Source: Firmicutes bacterium CAG:124 (GTDB lineage Bacteria > Bacillota > Clostridia > Oscillospirales > Oscillospiraceae). Taken from it: 16,089 nucleotides of DNA. Shown one piece after another: positions 1 to 7,241 of the stretch. The position numbers were made by a program, and so were the translations under genes. The notes beneath the pieces are model-generated. The model searched no databases. It worked only from the letters and a program-made list of their open reading frames with translations, and was not told where the DNA came from. The stretch lies in contig HF990633.1 in NCBI GenBank assembly GCA_000432135.1, positions 16,561 through 32,649 of the forward strand, written 5' to 3'. Every line of letters starts with the position of its first letter. Position 1 is the stretch's first letter.

Positions 1-1
1 A

Positions 2-1741
2 AGACTGCCCGGAGAGCGGGACTACAACACCGGCGAGGTGCGCTTCGCGCCGGGCCGGAAGGTCGGCCTTATCTCCCAGATCCCGCATTACCCGGCGGGC
101 TATACGGTAGAGGACGTGCTGCGCACGGCGTTCCGGGAGCTTGCGAATATCCAGAGCAAAATGCGCCGTCTGGAAGAGCAGATGGCCGCGCAGCCGGACA
201 AAGCGCTGCTTGCCGAATACGACGCGCTTTCCACGCGCTTTCAGACCGGCGGCGGCTATGAGACGGATATGCAGACCGACAAGATCTGCAACGGTCTCGG
301 CATCCCTGCCGCGCAGCGGCAGCAGGACTTTGACAGCCTTTCCGGCGGCGAAAAGACGCGCGTGAATCTGGCGCGGCTGCTGCTGGAAAAGACGGATATC
401 CTGCTGCTCGACGAGCCGACGAACCATCTGGATATGCACGCGGTCGAATGGCTCGAGGGCTATATTGAAAAATTCAGGGGAACCGTCCTGACCATCTCCC
501 ACGACCGGTATTTTCTTGACCGCGTCGTGACCCGCATCATCGAGCTACACGATGGGAAGGCGGAATTTTATTCCGGCAACTATTCGTTCTACGTGCAGGA
601 AAAGCAGGCGCGTTTCGACCTGCAATTGAAGCAGTATGAAAAGGAGCAGGCCAAGCTCGGCCAGCTCGGCTTCACGCTCGAGCGCATGAAGGGCTGGGGC
701 ATCAACAACCGCACGCTCTACCGCCGCGCCATGTCCATCCAGCACCGCATGGAGCGCATTGAAAAGACCGACCGGCCCACGCAGGAGAAGACCCTGCGGG
801 CGCGCTTCGCCCAGCGGGACTTTTTCGGCGACGAGGTTTTGTCCGTCAAGGGACTCGGCAAGGCGTATGACGGCAGGACGCTGTTTTCGGACGTCGAATT
901 GCAGGTCGCGGGCGGCGAACGCATTGCGCTGCTGGGCGACAACGGGACCGGCAAGTCCACGTTTTTAAAGCTCCTGCTCGGCGAGGAGGCCGGTGCGGGC
1001 CGCGTGAAGTTCGGCCCCACGGTCAAGTGGGCCTACCTGCCGCAGATCATTCACTTCGCCCACCCCGAACGGACGCTGCTGGACACGATGCTCTATGAGA
1101 AAAACTGCTCCGTGCAGACCGCGCGCGACCGGCTGGGCGCGTATCTGTTCGAGGGCGAGGACGTGTTCAAGACCGTTTCGAGTCTTTCCGGCGGCGAACA
1201 GAGCCGTCTGCGGCTGTGTATGCTGATGGATGAGAAGATCAACCTGCTCGTCCTCGACGAGCCGACGAACCACCTGGACATCGACTCGCGCGAATGGCTT
1301 GAGGATGCGCTGGAGGACTACGAGGGGACGCTGATCTTCGTGTCCCACGACCGCTATTTTGTCAACAAATTCGCCACGCGGATCTGGGAGCTGGAAAACG
1401 GGCATATCCGGGACTTCCCGTGCGGATATGAAAAATACCGTTCCATCAAAGAAAAGGAGGCCATCGCGGCTCCCGCGCCGGAAAAGCCCAAAAAGGAGCG
1501 CAAGGAAAAACCGAAGACCTCCGGCAGCAAGATGCTGGAGAAGCAGATCCGCGCGCTGGAGCGCGAGATCGAAAAGCAGGAGCAGCATTCTGCCGAGCTG
1601 GACCGGCAGATCGAAGCCGCAAGCTCCGACTATCAGGAGCTTGCGCGGCTGATGGCAGAAAAGCAGTCCTGCGACGATGCGCTTACCGGCCTGATGGACG
1701 AGTGGGAGCGGCTTTCGTCTGATTTGGAGGGTGCAACATGA
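2..1741 (+). CDS. ABC-F family ATPase, partial (5' end beyond window)
   Basis: Soluble twin-ATPase protein of the ABC-F group, which act on ribosomes (translation factors or antibiotic-resistance proteins) rather than as transporters. The reading frame is open to the left edge and the GTG at 38 is internal, so the first Walker A motif and the true start lie outside. Visible order: first signature LSGGE (338-352), first Walker B with DEPTNHLD (about 401-433), the charged interdomain linker typical of ABC-F, second Walker A GDNGTGKST (935-961), second LSGGE (1184-1198), second DEPTNHLD (from about 1256), then a Lys/Glu-rich C-terminal extension with a predicted coiled coil (about 1460-1730). 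No membrane segments are visible. The 579 visible residues plus a missing N-terminus would fit the B. subtilis YdiF type of about 640 residues; that subgroup assignment is tentative. The stop overlaps the next start (ATGA at 1738-1741), implying translational coupling. Confidence 0.95.
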   Translation, partial: RLPGERDYNTGEVRFAPGRKVGLISQIPHYPAGYTVEDVLRTAFRELANIQSKMRRLEEQMAAQPDKALLAEYDALSTRFQTGGGYETDMQTDKICNGLGIPAAQRQQDFDSLSGGEKTRVNLARLLLEKTDILLLDEPTNHLDMHAVEWLEGYIEKFRGTVLTISHDRYFLDRVVTRIIELHDGKAEFYSGNYSFYVQEKQARFDLQLKQYEKEQAKLGQLGFTLERMKGWGINNRTLYRRAMSIQHRMERIEKTDRPTQEKTLRARFAQRDFFGDEVLSVKGLGKAYDGRTLFSDVELQVAGGERIALLGDNGTGKSTFLKLLLGEEAGAGRVKFGPTVKWAYLPQIIHFAHPERTLLDTMLYEKNCSVQTARDRLGAYLFEGEDVFKTVSSLSGGEQSRLRLCMLMDEKINLLVLDEPTNHLDIDSREWLEDALEDYEGTLIFVSHDRYFVNKFATRIWELENGHIRDFPCGYEKYRSIKEKEAIAAPAPEKPKKERKEKPKTSGSKMLEKQIRALEREIEKQEQHSAELDRQIEAASSDYQELARLMAEKQSCDDALTGLMDEWERLSSDLEGAT

Positions 1742-2487
1742 TTCCGGTTTGGGTGATCGCGCTGCTCGCGGCGCTCGGCGCGGTGTGTCTGGCGCTGCCG
1801 CTGCATATCGGCATGACGGGCATCTGCCTGCTGCTGCTTGCGGCGGTTTTGCTGGCGCTGCGGATTTTGAAGAAAAAGAACGCACCGAAGCATTGGAGCC
1901 GTCTATTGACCGGTCTGACTGCCGCAGGCATGGCGGTGATCTTCGGCGCAATGGGGTATATTGCCGTGCAGGGACAGGACAGCGTTATGACGCAGGACGA
2001 GACGCCGGAGTTTGTCGTCGTGCTCGGCGCGCAGGTACAGGGCGACGAGCCGTCGCTGACGCTAAAAAAGCGGCTGGATAAAACGCTCGAATTCATGCAG
2101 GAGCACCCGGACAGGACCGTGATCGTCTCCGGCGGCCAGGGGCCGGACGAGGCGTATACGGAAGCGTCCGTCATGGCCCGGTACCTGATCGAGCACGGCG
2201 TGGACGCGTCCCGGATCATCGAGGAGGACAAGGCCTCCAACACACGGGAAAATCTGCTGTTTTCGGCGAAGCTTGCCGAGGCGGCGGGGCTTGATACGTC
2301 GCGCGTGCTGATCGTTACGAGCGATTTTCATATGTGCCGCGCCAAGTATATCGCGCGGACGCTCTCCATGGAGCCATACGGCCAAGCAAGCGATACCTGG
2401 CCGTGGATCTTGAAGGTCAATTACACGCTGCGCGAGGTCTTCGCCTTTGCCAAGGCGTTCTGGCAGGCAGCGCACGGATGTGTTTGA
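1738..2487 (+). CDS. YdcF/SanA-like DUF218 membrane protein
   Basis: A 249-residue membrane-anchored protein of the YdcF (DUF218) family. Members such as SanA and ElyC are linked to envelope integrity or lipid-carrier metabolism in E. coli, but the reaction is not settled. Hydrophobic segments at about residues 4-21, 24-43 and 57-77 look like three membrane helices. The DUF218 domain follows: VVVLGAQV (93-100), SGGQG (131-135) with nearby acidic residues, SNTREN (167-172) and TSDFHMCRA (194-202), the family's usual conserved blocks in the usual order. The start is fixed by the ATGA overlap with the ABC-F stop. The gene is probably co-transcribed with it, and a functional link is not implied. 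It ends 30 bases before the coiled-coil gene. Confident on family, not on function. Confidence 0.9.
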   Translation: MIPVWVIALLAALGAVCLALPLHIGMTGICLLLLAAVLLALRILKKKNAPKHWSRLLTGLTAAGMAVIFGAMGYIAVQGQDSVMTQDETPEFVVVLGAQVQGDEPSLTLKKRLDKTLEFMQEHPDRTVIVSGGQGPDEAYTEASVMARYLIEHGVDASRIIEEDKASNTRENLLFSAKLAEAAGLDTSRVLIVTSDFHMCRAKYIARTLSMEPYGQASDTWPWILKVNYTLREVFAFAKAFWQAAHGCV

Positions 2488-2517
2488 CCGTACAGAAACA
2501 GGAAAGGAGCAGATATC

Positions 2518-3000
2518 ATGACCGATAAGGATCTCAGACGGCTCAGCCGTGCGGAGCTGCTGGACATTCTCTATGAGCAGCGGAAGCGCTATGAGGACAG
2601 TCTGGCAGAGAATCAGGCGCTGCGGCAGCAGCTGGAGGACCGGACGCTGCGCATCGCATCCGCCGGTTCCATCGCCGAGGCAGCCATTCAGGTAAGCGGC
2701 GTGTTCGAGGCTGCGCAGGCCGCTGCCGACCAGTATCTTGCCTCCGTCAAGGCTGCGACAGCCGAGATGGTGCAGAAGACGGACGAGGCGCAGCGGCAGC
2801 GCGAGACGATCATACAGGATGCAAAGCAGCAGGCCGATAAGATCGTACAGGACGCACAGGCACAGGCAGACAGGATCCTGGCTGAGGCCGGTGCGCAGGT
2901 TGATGCGCGCTGGGCAGAATTCCAGAAAAACGCCGACGCGCTCATCCATGCGCACGACGAACTGCGGAGCCTCATCCAGAACCGCCATGCGGACGTTTGA
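2518..3000 (+). CDS. Coiled-coil protein of unknown function
   Basis: A 160-residue soluble, highly charged, helical protein that I cannot name. The start is supported by GGAAAGGAG at 2501-2509, eight bases upstream. Residues about 1-50 form a short LSRAELLDIL motif and a Leu/Gln/Glu-rich coiled coil; residues about 52-78 are Ala-rich (SIAEAAIQVSGVFEAAQAAA). Residues about 101-133 contain three near-copies of an 11-residue unit of the form DAxxQADxIxx (nucleotides about 2818-2916), a hendecad pattern expected for a long, slightly right-handed coiled coil. No signal peptide, membrane helix or cysteine is seen. It probably belongs to the ABC-F/YdcF transcription unit. It could be a scaffold or DivIVA-like structural protein, but nothing in the sequence proves that. 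Confidence 0.85.
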   Translation: MTDKDLRRLSRAELLDILYEQRKRYEDSLAENQALRQQLEDRTLRIASAGSIAEAAIQVSGVFEAAQAAADQYLASVKAATAEMVQKTDEAQRQRETIIQDAKQQADKIVQDAQAQADRILAEAGAQVDARWAEFQKNADALIHAHDELRSLIQNRHADV

Positions 3001-3024
3001 CTTTTCCCGCTTTGGTGGTAGAAT
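2997..3024 (+). promoter_or_regulatory. Sigma-A-type promoter for the Mrp gene
   Basis: TTGACT (2997-3002), a 16-base spacer and TAGAAT (3019-3024) each match the consensus boxes at five of six positions. The -35 box overlaps the stop codon of the coiled-coil gene. The expected start site is about 3031, leaving a leader of roughly 26 bases before the ATG at 3057. Confidence 0.6.
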
Positions 3025-3042
3025 AACAGCAAACGACACAAA

Positions 3043-3048
3043 AAGGAG
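3043..3048 (+). promoter_or_regulatory. Ribosome binding site that sets the Mrp start
   Basis: AAGGAG at 3043-3048 lies eight bases before the ATG at 3057. The in-frame GTG at 3048 overlaps this site and so is not a plausible start. Confidence 0.8.
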
Positions 3049-3056
3049 TGTTTTTT

Positions 3057-3878
3057 ATGAGCGGATGCAGTGGCAACTGTTCCAGCTGCGGAGAAAGCTG
3101 CTCTGACCGCAAGCCGGAGAGCCTGCTGGCAGAGCCGAACAAGAAATCAAATGTCAAAAAGGTCATCGCTGTCGTCTCCGGCAAGGGCGGCGTCGGCAAG
3201 TCGACCGTCACGTCGATGCTGGCTGTCGCCATGCAGAAGCTGGGCTATAAAACGGCCATTCTCGACGCGGATGTCACCGGCCCGTCCATCCCCAGAGCCT
3301 TCGGTCTGCATGAGCAGATCGTGGGCAGCGACGACGGTATGCTCCCCGCTGAGACGCCCGAGGGCATTAAGGTCATGTCCATCAATCTGCTGCTGCCGAA
3401 CGAGACAGACCCCGTCATCTGGCGCGGCCCGGTCATCGGCGGCGCGGTCAAGCAGTTCTGGACGGACGTCTGCTGGGGCGATGTGGATTATATGTTCGTC
3501 GATCTGCCGCCCGGAACGGGCGACGTGATGCTGACGGTGTTCCAGTCGCTGCCGGTCGACGGCGTGGTGATCGTCACAAGCCCGCAGAGCCTCGTGTCCA
3601 TGATCGTCTCCAAGGCCGTCAACATGGCGCGGATGATGAACGTTCCGGTCTACGGCTTTGTCGAGAACTACAGCTATTTCCAGTGTCCGGACTGCGGCAA
3701 ACGCGTCGAGATCTTCGGCAAAAGCAGGCTGGATGAGCTGGCGCTGCAATTCTCGCTCCCGGTCCTCGCGCGCCTGCCGATCAATCCGGACATCGCCTCC
3801 CTGTTTGACGAAGGCAAAATGGCGCAGGCCGACGTCAGCGCCGTCCTGCCCGCCGCCGAGCTGATGGCAAAGGCATAA
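3057..3878 (+). CDS. mrp: Mrp/NBP35-family Fe-S cluster carrier ATPase
   Basis: Cytosolic P-loop ATPase of the Mrp/ApbC/NBP35 family, which binds and transfers iron-sulfur clusters to target enzymes. The 273-residue protein has the deviant Walker A GKGGVGKST at 42-50, the DLPPGTGD block at 149-156, and the CPDC pair at 210-213 that binds the bridging Fe-S cluster in the dimer. The N-terminus carries four cysteines (4, 8, 11 and 15), an extra cysteine cluster resembling the NBP35-type extension; such a motif is common in anaerobe Mrp proteins and might hold a second cluster. The start at 3057 follows the ribosome binding site. The gene has its own promoter and is followed by a terminator, so it is probably monocistronic. 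No truncation is seen. Confidence 0.95.
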   Translation: MSGCSGNCSSCGESCSDRKPESLLAEPNKKSNVKKVIAVVSGKGGVGKSTVTSMLAVAMQKLGYKTAILDADVTGPSIPRAFGLHEQIVGSDDGMLPAETPEGIKVMSINLLLPNETDPVIWRGPVIGGAVKQFWTDVCWGDVDYMFVDLPPGTGDVMLTVFQSLPVDGVVIVTSPQSLVSMIVSKAVNMARMMNVPVYGFVENYSYFQCPDCGKRVEIFGKSRLDELALQFSLPVLARLPINPDIASLFDEGKMAQADVSAVLPAAELMAKA

Positions 3879-3897
3879 CCCGGATTTTTGAAAATGG

Positions 3898-3940
3898 AAC
3901 GGGAGGAACCGCAGAATGCTGCGATTCCTCCCGTTATTTT
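3898..3940. terminator. Bidirectional terminator between mrp and the LOG gene
   Basis: An 11-bp arm (3898-3908) pairs with 3925-3935, and after one C/A mismatch 3910-3914 pairs with 3919-3923 around an AATG loop. TTATTTT follows on the plus strand and a T-run (from the AAAA at 3891-3894) follows on the minus strand, matching the convergent genes on both sides. Confidence 0.85.
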
Positions 3941-3975
3941 GATCCATATCCGCCTTGCGTACAGGCGCAGGGCGC

Positions 3976-4551
3976 TCAGATGTTCTTCAGATGCCGCACG
4001 TCGAGGACAGCTGGGTCGTACTGCTCCAGATACGTCAGCGTATCCGCCGGTGTGGGGCAGAGAGCGTAAATGTTCAGGCAGGCGGAGCGAATGAAGCGCT
4101 GCTCCACGGCGGACAGAACAAATTCCTGCAGCTTGTCATAAAAGCCGTTCGTGTTGAGAATGGCGATGGCCGGGTTGTGCCGGCCGAGCTGCTTGAGCGT
4201 CAGCACCTCGAAAAACTCCTCCAGCGTCCCGAAGCCGCCGGGGGCCATGACGAATGCGTCTGCATGGGCGATCATGGCGGCCTTGCGCTCGGCCATGGTG
4301 TCCGTCAGGATAAACTCGGTGCAGCGGTCAAACAGAATGCCGTCTACATTTAAAAAGTTCGGCGCGATGCCGGTGATTTTTCCGCCCGCGTCCGCAGCGC
4401 CGCGTGCTGCAGCGCCCATAACGCCCTGCGCGCCGCCTCCGTAGACGAGCGTGTGGCCGTTTTTTGCCAGCAGGCGGCCGAATTCCTCCGCCGCGTCAAA
4501 ATATGCGCGGTCAAGCGCGGGGCTTGACGCGCCGTAAAGACAAATGTTCAT
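3976..4551 (-). CDS. LOG family (TIGR00730-type) nucleotide phosphoribohydrolase-like protein
   Basis: A 191-residue Rossmann-fold protein of the LOG group, formerly annotated as lysine decarboxylase. Characterised members remove the base from nucleoside monophosphates (cytokinin riboside 5'-monophosphate phosphoribohydrolase, and PpnN-like nucleosidases). The phosphate-binding GGGAQGVMG is at 38-46, the MAERK helix start at 86-90 and the diagnostic PGGFGTLEE at 104-112, with Arg89 and Glu111/112 in the expected catalytic positions. The size is normal for the short LOG class. The start follows GGAGGAA at 4557-4563 and forms an ATGA overlap with the stop of a 54-residue ORF upstream, so the two are probably translated together. 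The physiological substrate cannot be deduced. Confidence 0.93.
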   Translation of the reverse strand: MNICLYGASSPALDRAYFDAAEEFGRLLAKNGHTLVYGGGAQGVMGAAARGAADAGGKITGIAPNFLNVDGILFDRCTEFILTDTMAERKAAMIAHADAFVMAPGGFGTLEEFFEVLTLKQLGRHNPAIAILNTNGFYDKLQEFVLSAVEQRFIRSACLNIYALCPTPADTLTYLEQYDPAVLDVRHLKNI

Positions 4552-4712
4552 GTCCGTTCCTCCGTTTTTTGCAGCTGCGCGATCTGCTGCCCGATCTGGC
4601 AGACGTCGCGGTAGGCGCAGGCTTCAAAATCACAGTCTGCCTCGCCGTCCTCCACAAGAACCATTCTTGAAGCGTCGATCGTGCGGCAGTAGCCGCTCAG
4701 AATCTGTTCCAT
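4548..4712 (-). CDS. Small cysteine-containing protein, 54 aa, coupled to LOG
   Basis: A short reading frame translates as MEQILSGYCRTIDASRMVLV followed by an acidic stretch and a Gln-rich helical tail. It has four cysteines (9, 27, 32 and 38), three of them close together in an acidic and aromatic setting. The ATG at 4712 is preceded by GGAGGGA (4718-4724) with a five-base spacer, and the stop overlaps the LOG start as ATGA, which is strong evidence for a real coupled gene despite its length. The cysteine spacing suggests metal or disulfide chemistry, but no named family is recognised. No signal peptide or membrane helix is present, so a cytosolic location is likely. Confidence 0.75.
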   Translation of the reverse strand: MEQILSGYCRTIDASRMVLVEDGEADCDFEACAYRDVCQIGQQIAQLQKTEERT

Positions 4713-4738
4713 GCCAGTCCCTCCATATGCAATTTTTT

Positions 4739-4767
4739 ATTATATACGCACACATTTGAAAAAACCA
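4739..4767 (-). promoter_or_regulatory. Possible promoter for the small protein/LOG pair
   Basis: On the minus strand a perfect TATAAT lies at 4744-4739, 20 bases upstream of the ribosome binding site region. The -35 region 17 bases further up (TGGTTT, 4767-4762) is a poor match, so only the -10 box supports the call. Confidence 0.4.
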
Positions 4768-4825
4768 GAGCCAATTATGGATTTTGTCGAAAACGCCTAT
4801 TTAGGCATTTTTTTATCGATATCTA

Positions 4826-4854
4826 TTGCAGTTTCTTAACGGCTATGCTAGAAT
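4826..4854 (+). promoter_or_regulatory. Extended -10 promoter of the V-ATPase operon
   Basis: TTGCAG (4826-4831), a 17-base spacer and TAGAAT (4849-4854), with TGC directly before the -10 box forming an extended -10 element that can compensate for the weak -35. The start site would be near 4861, giving a leader of about 118 bases. A weaker overlapping alternative (TTACAA, 18 bases, CATAAT at 4878-4883) lies just downstream. Confidence 0.6.
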
Positions 4855-4865
4855 TACAAAATCGA

Positions 4866-4878
4866 GTACATTCTGTAC
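4866..4878 (+). repeat. GTACA-TTC-TGTAC dyad, possible operator
   Basis: A perfect 5-bp inverted repeat with a 3-base centre sits just downstream of the predicted transcription start of the ATPase operon, a typical repressor position. Chance occurrence of so short a dyad in an AT-rich stretch is possible. Confidence 0.35.
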
Positions 4879-4920
4879 ATAATATATAGAGCATTTTCTG
4901 TATTGTTCTGGAAAATATGA

Positions 4921-4952
4921 TGCGGCGCTGGCTTGGAAAAAGCAGCGCCGCA
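4921..4952 (+). promoter_or_regulatory. Leader hairpin upstream of ntpF
   Basis: TGCGGCGCTG (4921-4930) and CAGCGCCGCA (4943-4952) form a perfect 10-bp GC-rich stem with a 12-base loop. It ends 11 bases before the ribosome binding site and has no T-run, so it is not a terminator; a role in mRNA stability or translation control is inferred. Confidence 0.55.
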
Positions 4953-4963
4953 GGGTGTACATG

Positions 4964-4974
4964 AAGGAGGTGAT
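4964..4974 (+). promoter_or_regulatory. Very strong ribosome binding site of ntpF
   Basis: AAGGAGGTGAT is complementary to the 3' end of 16S rRNA over 11 bases. The ATG at 4973 overlaps it and the GTG at 4955 precedes it, so the ATG at 4979, eight bases after GGAGG, is the best start. Confidence 0.85.
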
Positions 4975-4978
4975 GGAA

Positions 4979-5305
4979 ATGGCGATGCAGGAGCTCGCAC
5001 AGATCGCCGCAGCGGAGGAACAGGCCCGCGCGATCTGCGAGCAGGCACGTGCGGAGGCCGCCGAGCTGGCCGTACAGGCCGAAAAGGACGGCACAGCCCG
5101 TCTGAACGCCGTGATATCCGGCGCGCAGGAGCGTATGCGCGAGGCGAAGCGGCAGGCCGGAAAGCAGGCAGCGGCATTTGAAACGGATTTGAACAGCAAA
5201 ACAGCCGCGCAGTGCCGAGCACTGGAGCAGGCGGCAGCCAGCCGGTCCGGCGCAGCGGCGGCAATGATCGTAGAGAGGATCTGGGACAGCGAATGGCAAT
5301 CTTAA
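4979..5305 (+). CDS. ntpF: V-type ATPase peripheral stalk subunit (NtpF/G-like)
   Basis: A 108-residue, almost wholly helical, Ala/Glu/Gln/Lys-rich protein that fits the small peripheral-stalk subunit (NtpF in Enterococcus hirae, subunit G/H elsewhere). This subunit pairs with subunit E to form the stator that links the catalytic head to membrane subunit I. Composition and heptad/hendecad-like spacing through residues about 5-85 indicate a long coiled coil; no membrane segment is present. Sequence alone is too low in complexity to prove the family, so the call leans on position: the first gene of an operon in exact ntpFIKECGABD order. Its start is set by the strong ribosome binding site. The last 13 bases overlap the start of ntpI. 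Confidence 0.85.
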   Translation: MAMQELAQIAAAEEQARAICEQARAEAAELAVQAEKDGTARLNAVISGAQERMREAKRQAGKQAAAFETDLNSKTAAQCRALEQAAASRSGAAAAMIVERIWDSEWQS

Positions 5306-7227
5306 AAATGAAAAAAATTCGGCTGTGCGGCATCGCGGAGGAACAGGATCAGCTCATTCGTGAGCTGCAGCTGCTCGGAAGCGTCGAGATCGGCTCGCCC
5401 GAGGCGCTGACCGAAGCGCAGCAGACGCAGCTGTTCCGCACAGCAGACGGCGGAGGCGCGGACGCGCTGAGCCAGACATCCGCCGCACTCGCCTCCGCGC
5501 TGGAAACGCTCAAGCACTATGAAACGAAAAAGGGCGGGATGTTCTCCGCCCGGCCGGAAAAGACGCTCGGCGAGCTGTTTGACGACAACGCGTACCGCGC
5601 GGCTGTGCAGACGGCGCAGGAGGCGCTGGACACGCAGGACGCACGCAGCCGCAATCAGGCGGAAAAGAGCCGCCTCACGGCGCTGCGCGAGAGCTTCGTG
5701 CCGTGGCGGACGCTCGATCTGCCGCTGGAAACAGGCGGGACGCAGCACACGCGTGTGCTGCTCGGCACCGTCTCGGCACAGACGGCGCTTGACGCGCTGC
5801 GCGAGGCTGTCTATGCAGCAGCCGGTGAGACGCAGGTCGAAAGCCTCAGCGCCGACCAGCAGAGCCTGTATCTGCTCGTGATCGTCCACAAGAGTGCATA
5901 TGACGCCGCAGCGTCCGCGCTGCGCGAATTCGGCTTTACGACGGCCGGCTTCGACGGTGCAGCGGGCACGGCGGAAGAGAACATCCGCCTGACGGACGAA
6001 AAGCTCGCCGCCTGCGAGCAGGAGGACAAGCGTCTGACGGACAAGCTCACAGCGCTTGCGGGTGACGTGCCCGCCATCCGGCTGGCAGCCGACCGCTGCA
6101 CGCAGGAGATCGCGAAGGCGCAGGCCGCCGACCGGCTGGCACACTCAGAACGGACGTTCTGTTTGGACGGCTGGGTTCCGTGTGAGGACGTACCGAAGCT
6201 TGAGGCGCTGCTGGAAAAATTCTGCTGCGCATGGGAGCTGGAGGACCCGTCGCCGGAGGAATATCCGGACGTGCCGGTCAAGCTCAAGAACAACAGGCTG
6301 ACATGGCCACTCAACATGGTCACGGAGATGTATTCCCTCCCCGCCTATGACGGCGTGGACCCGAACCCGCTCATGGCGCCGTTTTTCATTCTGTTCTACG
6401 GCATCATGATGGCGGACATGGGCTATGGACTGCTGATGATCCTGGCTTCCATCATCATCACGAAAAAAGCCCGGCCCAAGGGCACGAGCGGACAGATGTT
6501 CGGCCTCATGTTCTCCTGCGGCATCAGCACATTTATCATGGGCGCGCTGACGGGCGGCTTCTTCGGCGATTTCCTGCCGCAGCTGGCGGGGATCATCAAC
6601 CCCAATACGCCGTTCAAGGCGCTCCCCTCGCTCTTCACTCCGCTTGACGACACGATCACGATCCTCATCGGCGCCATGGCGCTCGGCTTTGTCCAGATCG
6701 TGACCGGCATGGCCATCAGCTTCGTTGAAAAGCTCAAGAAGGGCGAGATCATGGACGCCATCTGGGAAGAGCTGACCTGGTGGGTCGTGTTCGCAGGCAT
6801 CGCGTGTATGGCGCTCGGCGTGACGAACATCGTTTTGTACGTCGGCATCGGCATGGTCGTGGTCGGCTCCGGCTGGAGCGCGAAGGGCTTCGGCAAGGTC
6901 ACGGCGATCTTCGGCTCGGTCTACAACCATGTGACGGGCTACTTCGGCGATATTCTTTCGTATTCCAGACTGATGACCCTGATGCTGGCAGGCTCTGTCA
7001 TCGCCTCGGTCTTCAATACGCTCGGCGCGATCCCGGGGAACGTGGTGATCTTCCTGATCGTGTCGATGCTCGGCAACGGACTCAACTTCGCGCTGAACCT
7101 GCTGAGCTGCTACGTCCACGATCTGCGTCTGCAGTGTCTGGAATACTTCGGCAAATTCTATAAGGACGGCGGCAGGCCGTTCAAGCCTCTGGCAATCAAT
7201 ACAAAATACGTGGATATTCAATCTTAA
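5293..7227 (+). CDS. ntpI: V-type ATPase membrane subunit I (a-subunit)
   Basis: The 644-residue stator subunit that forms the ion half-channels beside the c-ring. Residues 1 to about 330 are the cytosolic arm with coiled-coil stretches. Membrane helices then run from about 355 to 610: PLMAPFFILFYG (359-370), the ADMGYGL loop, GGFFGDF (421-427), LSYSRLM with Arg559, the predicted essential arginine that faces the c-ring carboxylate, and the terminal HDLRLQCLEYFGKFY block (609-623). The start at 5293 (MAILKMKKI) matches the family's usual MAxxKMKK opening and overlaps ntpF by 13 bases; a longer frame from 5212 exists but lies inside ntpF. No good ribosome binding site precedes it, which suggests translation is coupled to ntpF. 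Confidence 0.95.
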   Translation: MAILKMKKIRLCGIAEEQDQLIRELQLLGSVEIGSPEALTEAQQTQLFRTADGGGADALSQTSAALASALETLKHYETKKGGMFSARPEKTLGELFDDNAYRAAVQTAQEALDTQDARSRNQAEKSRLTALRESFVPWRTLDLPLETGGTQHTRVLLGTVSAQTALDALREAVYAAAGETQVESLSADQQSLYLLVIVHKSAYDAAASALREFGFTTAGFDGAAGTAEENIRLTDEKLAACEQEDKRLTDKLTALAGDVPAIRLAADRCTQEIAKAQAADRLAHSERTFCLDGWVPCEDVPKLEALLEKFCCAWELEDPSPEEYPDVPVKLKNNRLTWPLNMVTEMYSLPAYDGVDPNPLMAPFFILFYGIMMADMGYGLLMILASIIITKKARPKGTSGQMFGLMFSCGISTFIMGALTGGFFGDFLPQLAGIINPNTPFKALPSLFTPLDDTITILIGAMALGFVQIVTGMAISFVEKLKKGEIMDAIWEELTWWVVFAGIACMALGVTNIVLYVGIGMVVVGSGWSAKGFGKVTAIFGSVYNHVTGYFGDILSYSRLMTLMLAGSVIASVFNTLGAIPGNVVIFLIVSMLGNGLNFALNLLSCYVHDLRLQCLEYFGKFYKDGGRPFKPLAINTKYVDIQS

Positions 7228-7241
7228 GGAGGAACTCTATC

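Noticed and set aside
965..1951. Minus-strand frame opposite the ABC-F/YdcF junction
   Set aside because: Shadow of well-supported plus-strand genes, low-complexity Arg/Leu-rich translation.
4795..4814. Short hairpin with T7 run upstream of the ATPase promoter
   Set aside because: The stem is only about four base pairs and no plus-strand gene ends before it; kept out as a terminator.
4955..4978. GTG start at 4955 or ATG at 4973 for ntpF
   Set aside because: The first precedes and the second overlaps the ribosome binding site; the ATG at 4979 has ideal spacing.
6145..7221. Minus-strand frame opposite ntpI
   Set aside because: His/Asp/Arg-rich shadow translation of membrane-helix codons; no start context.
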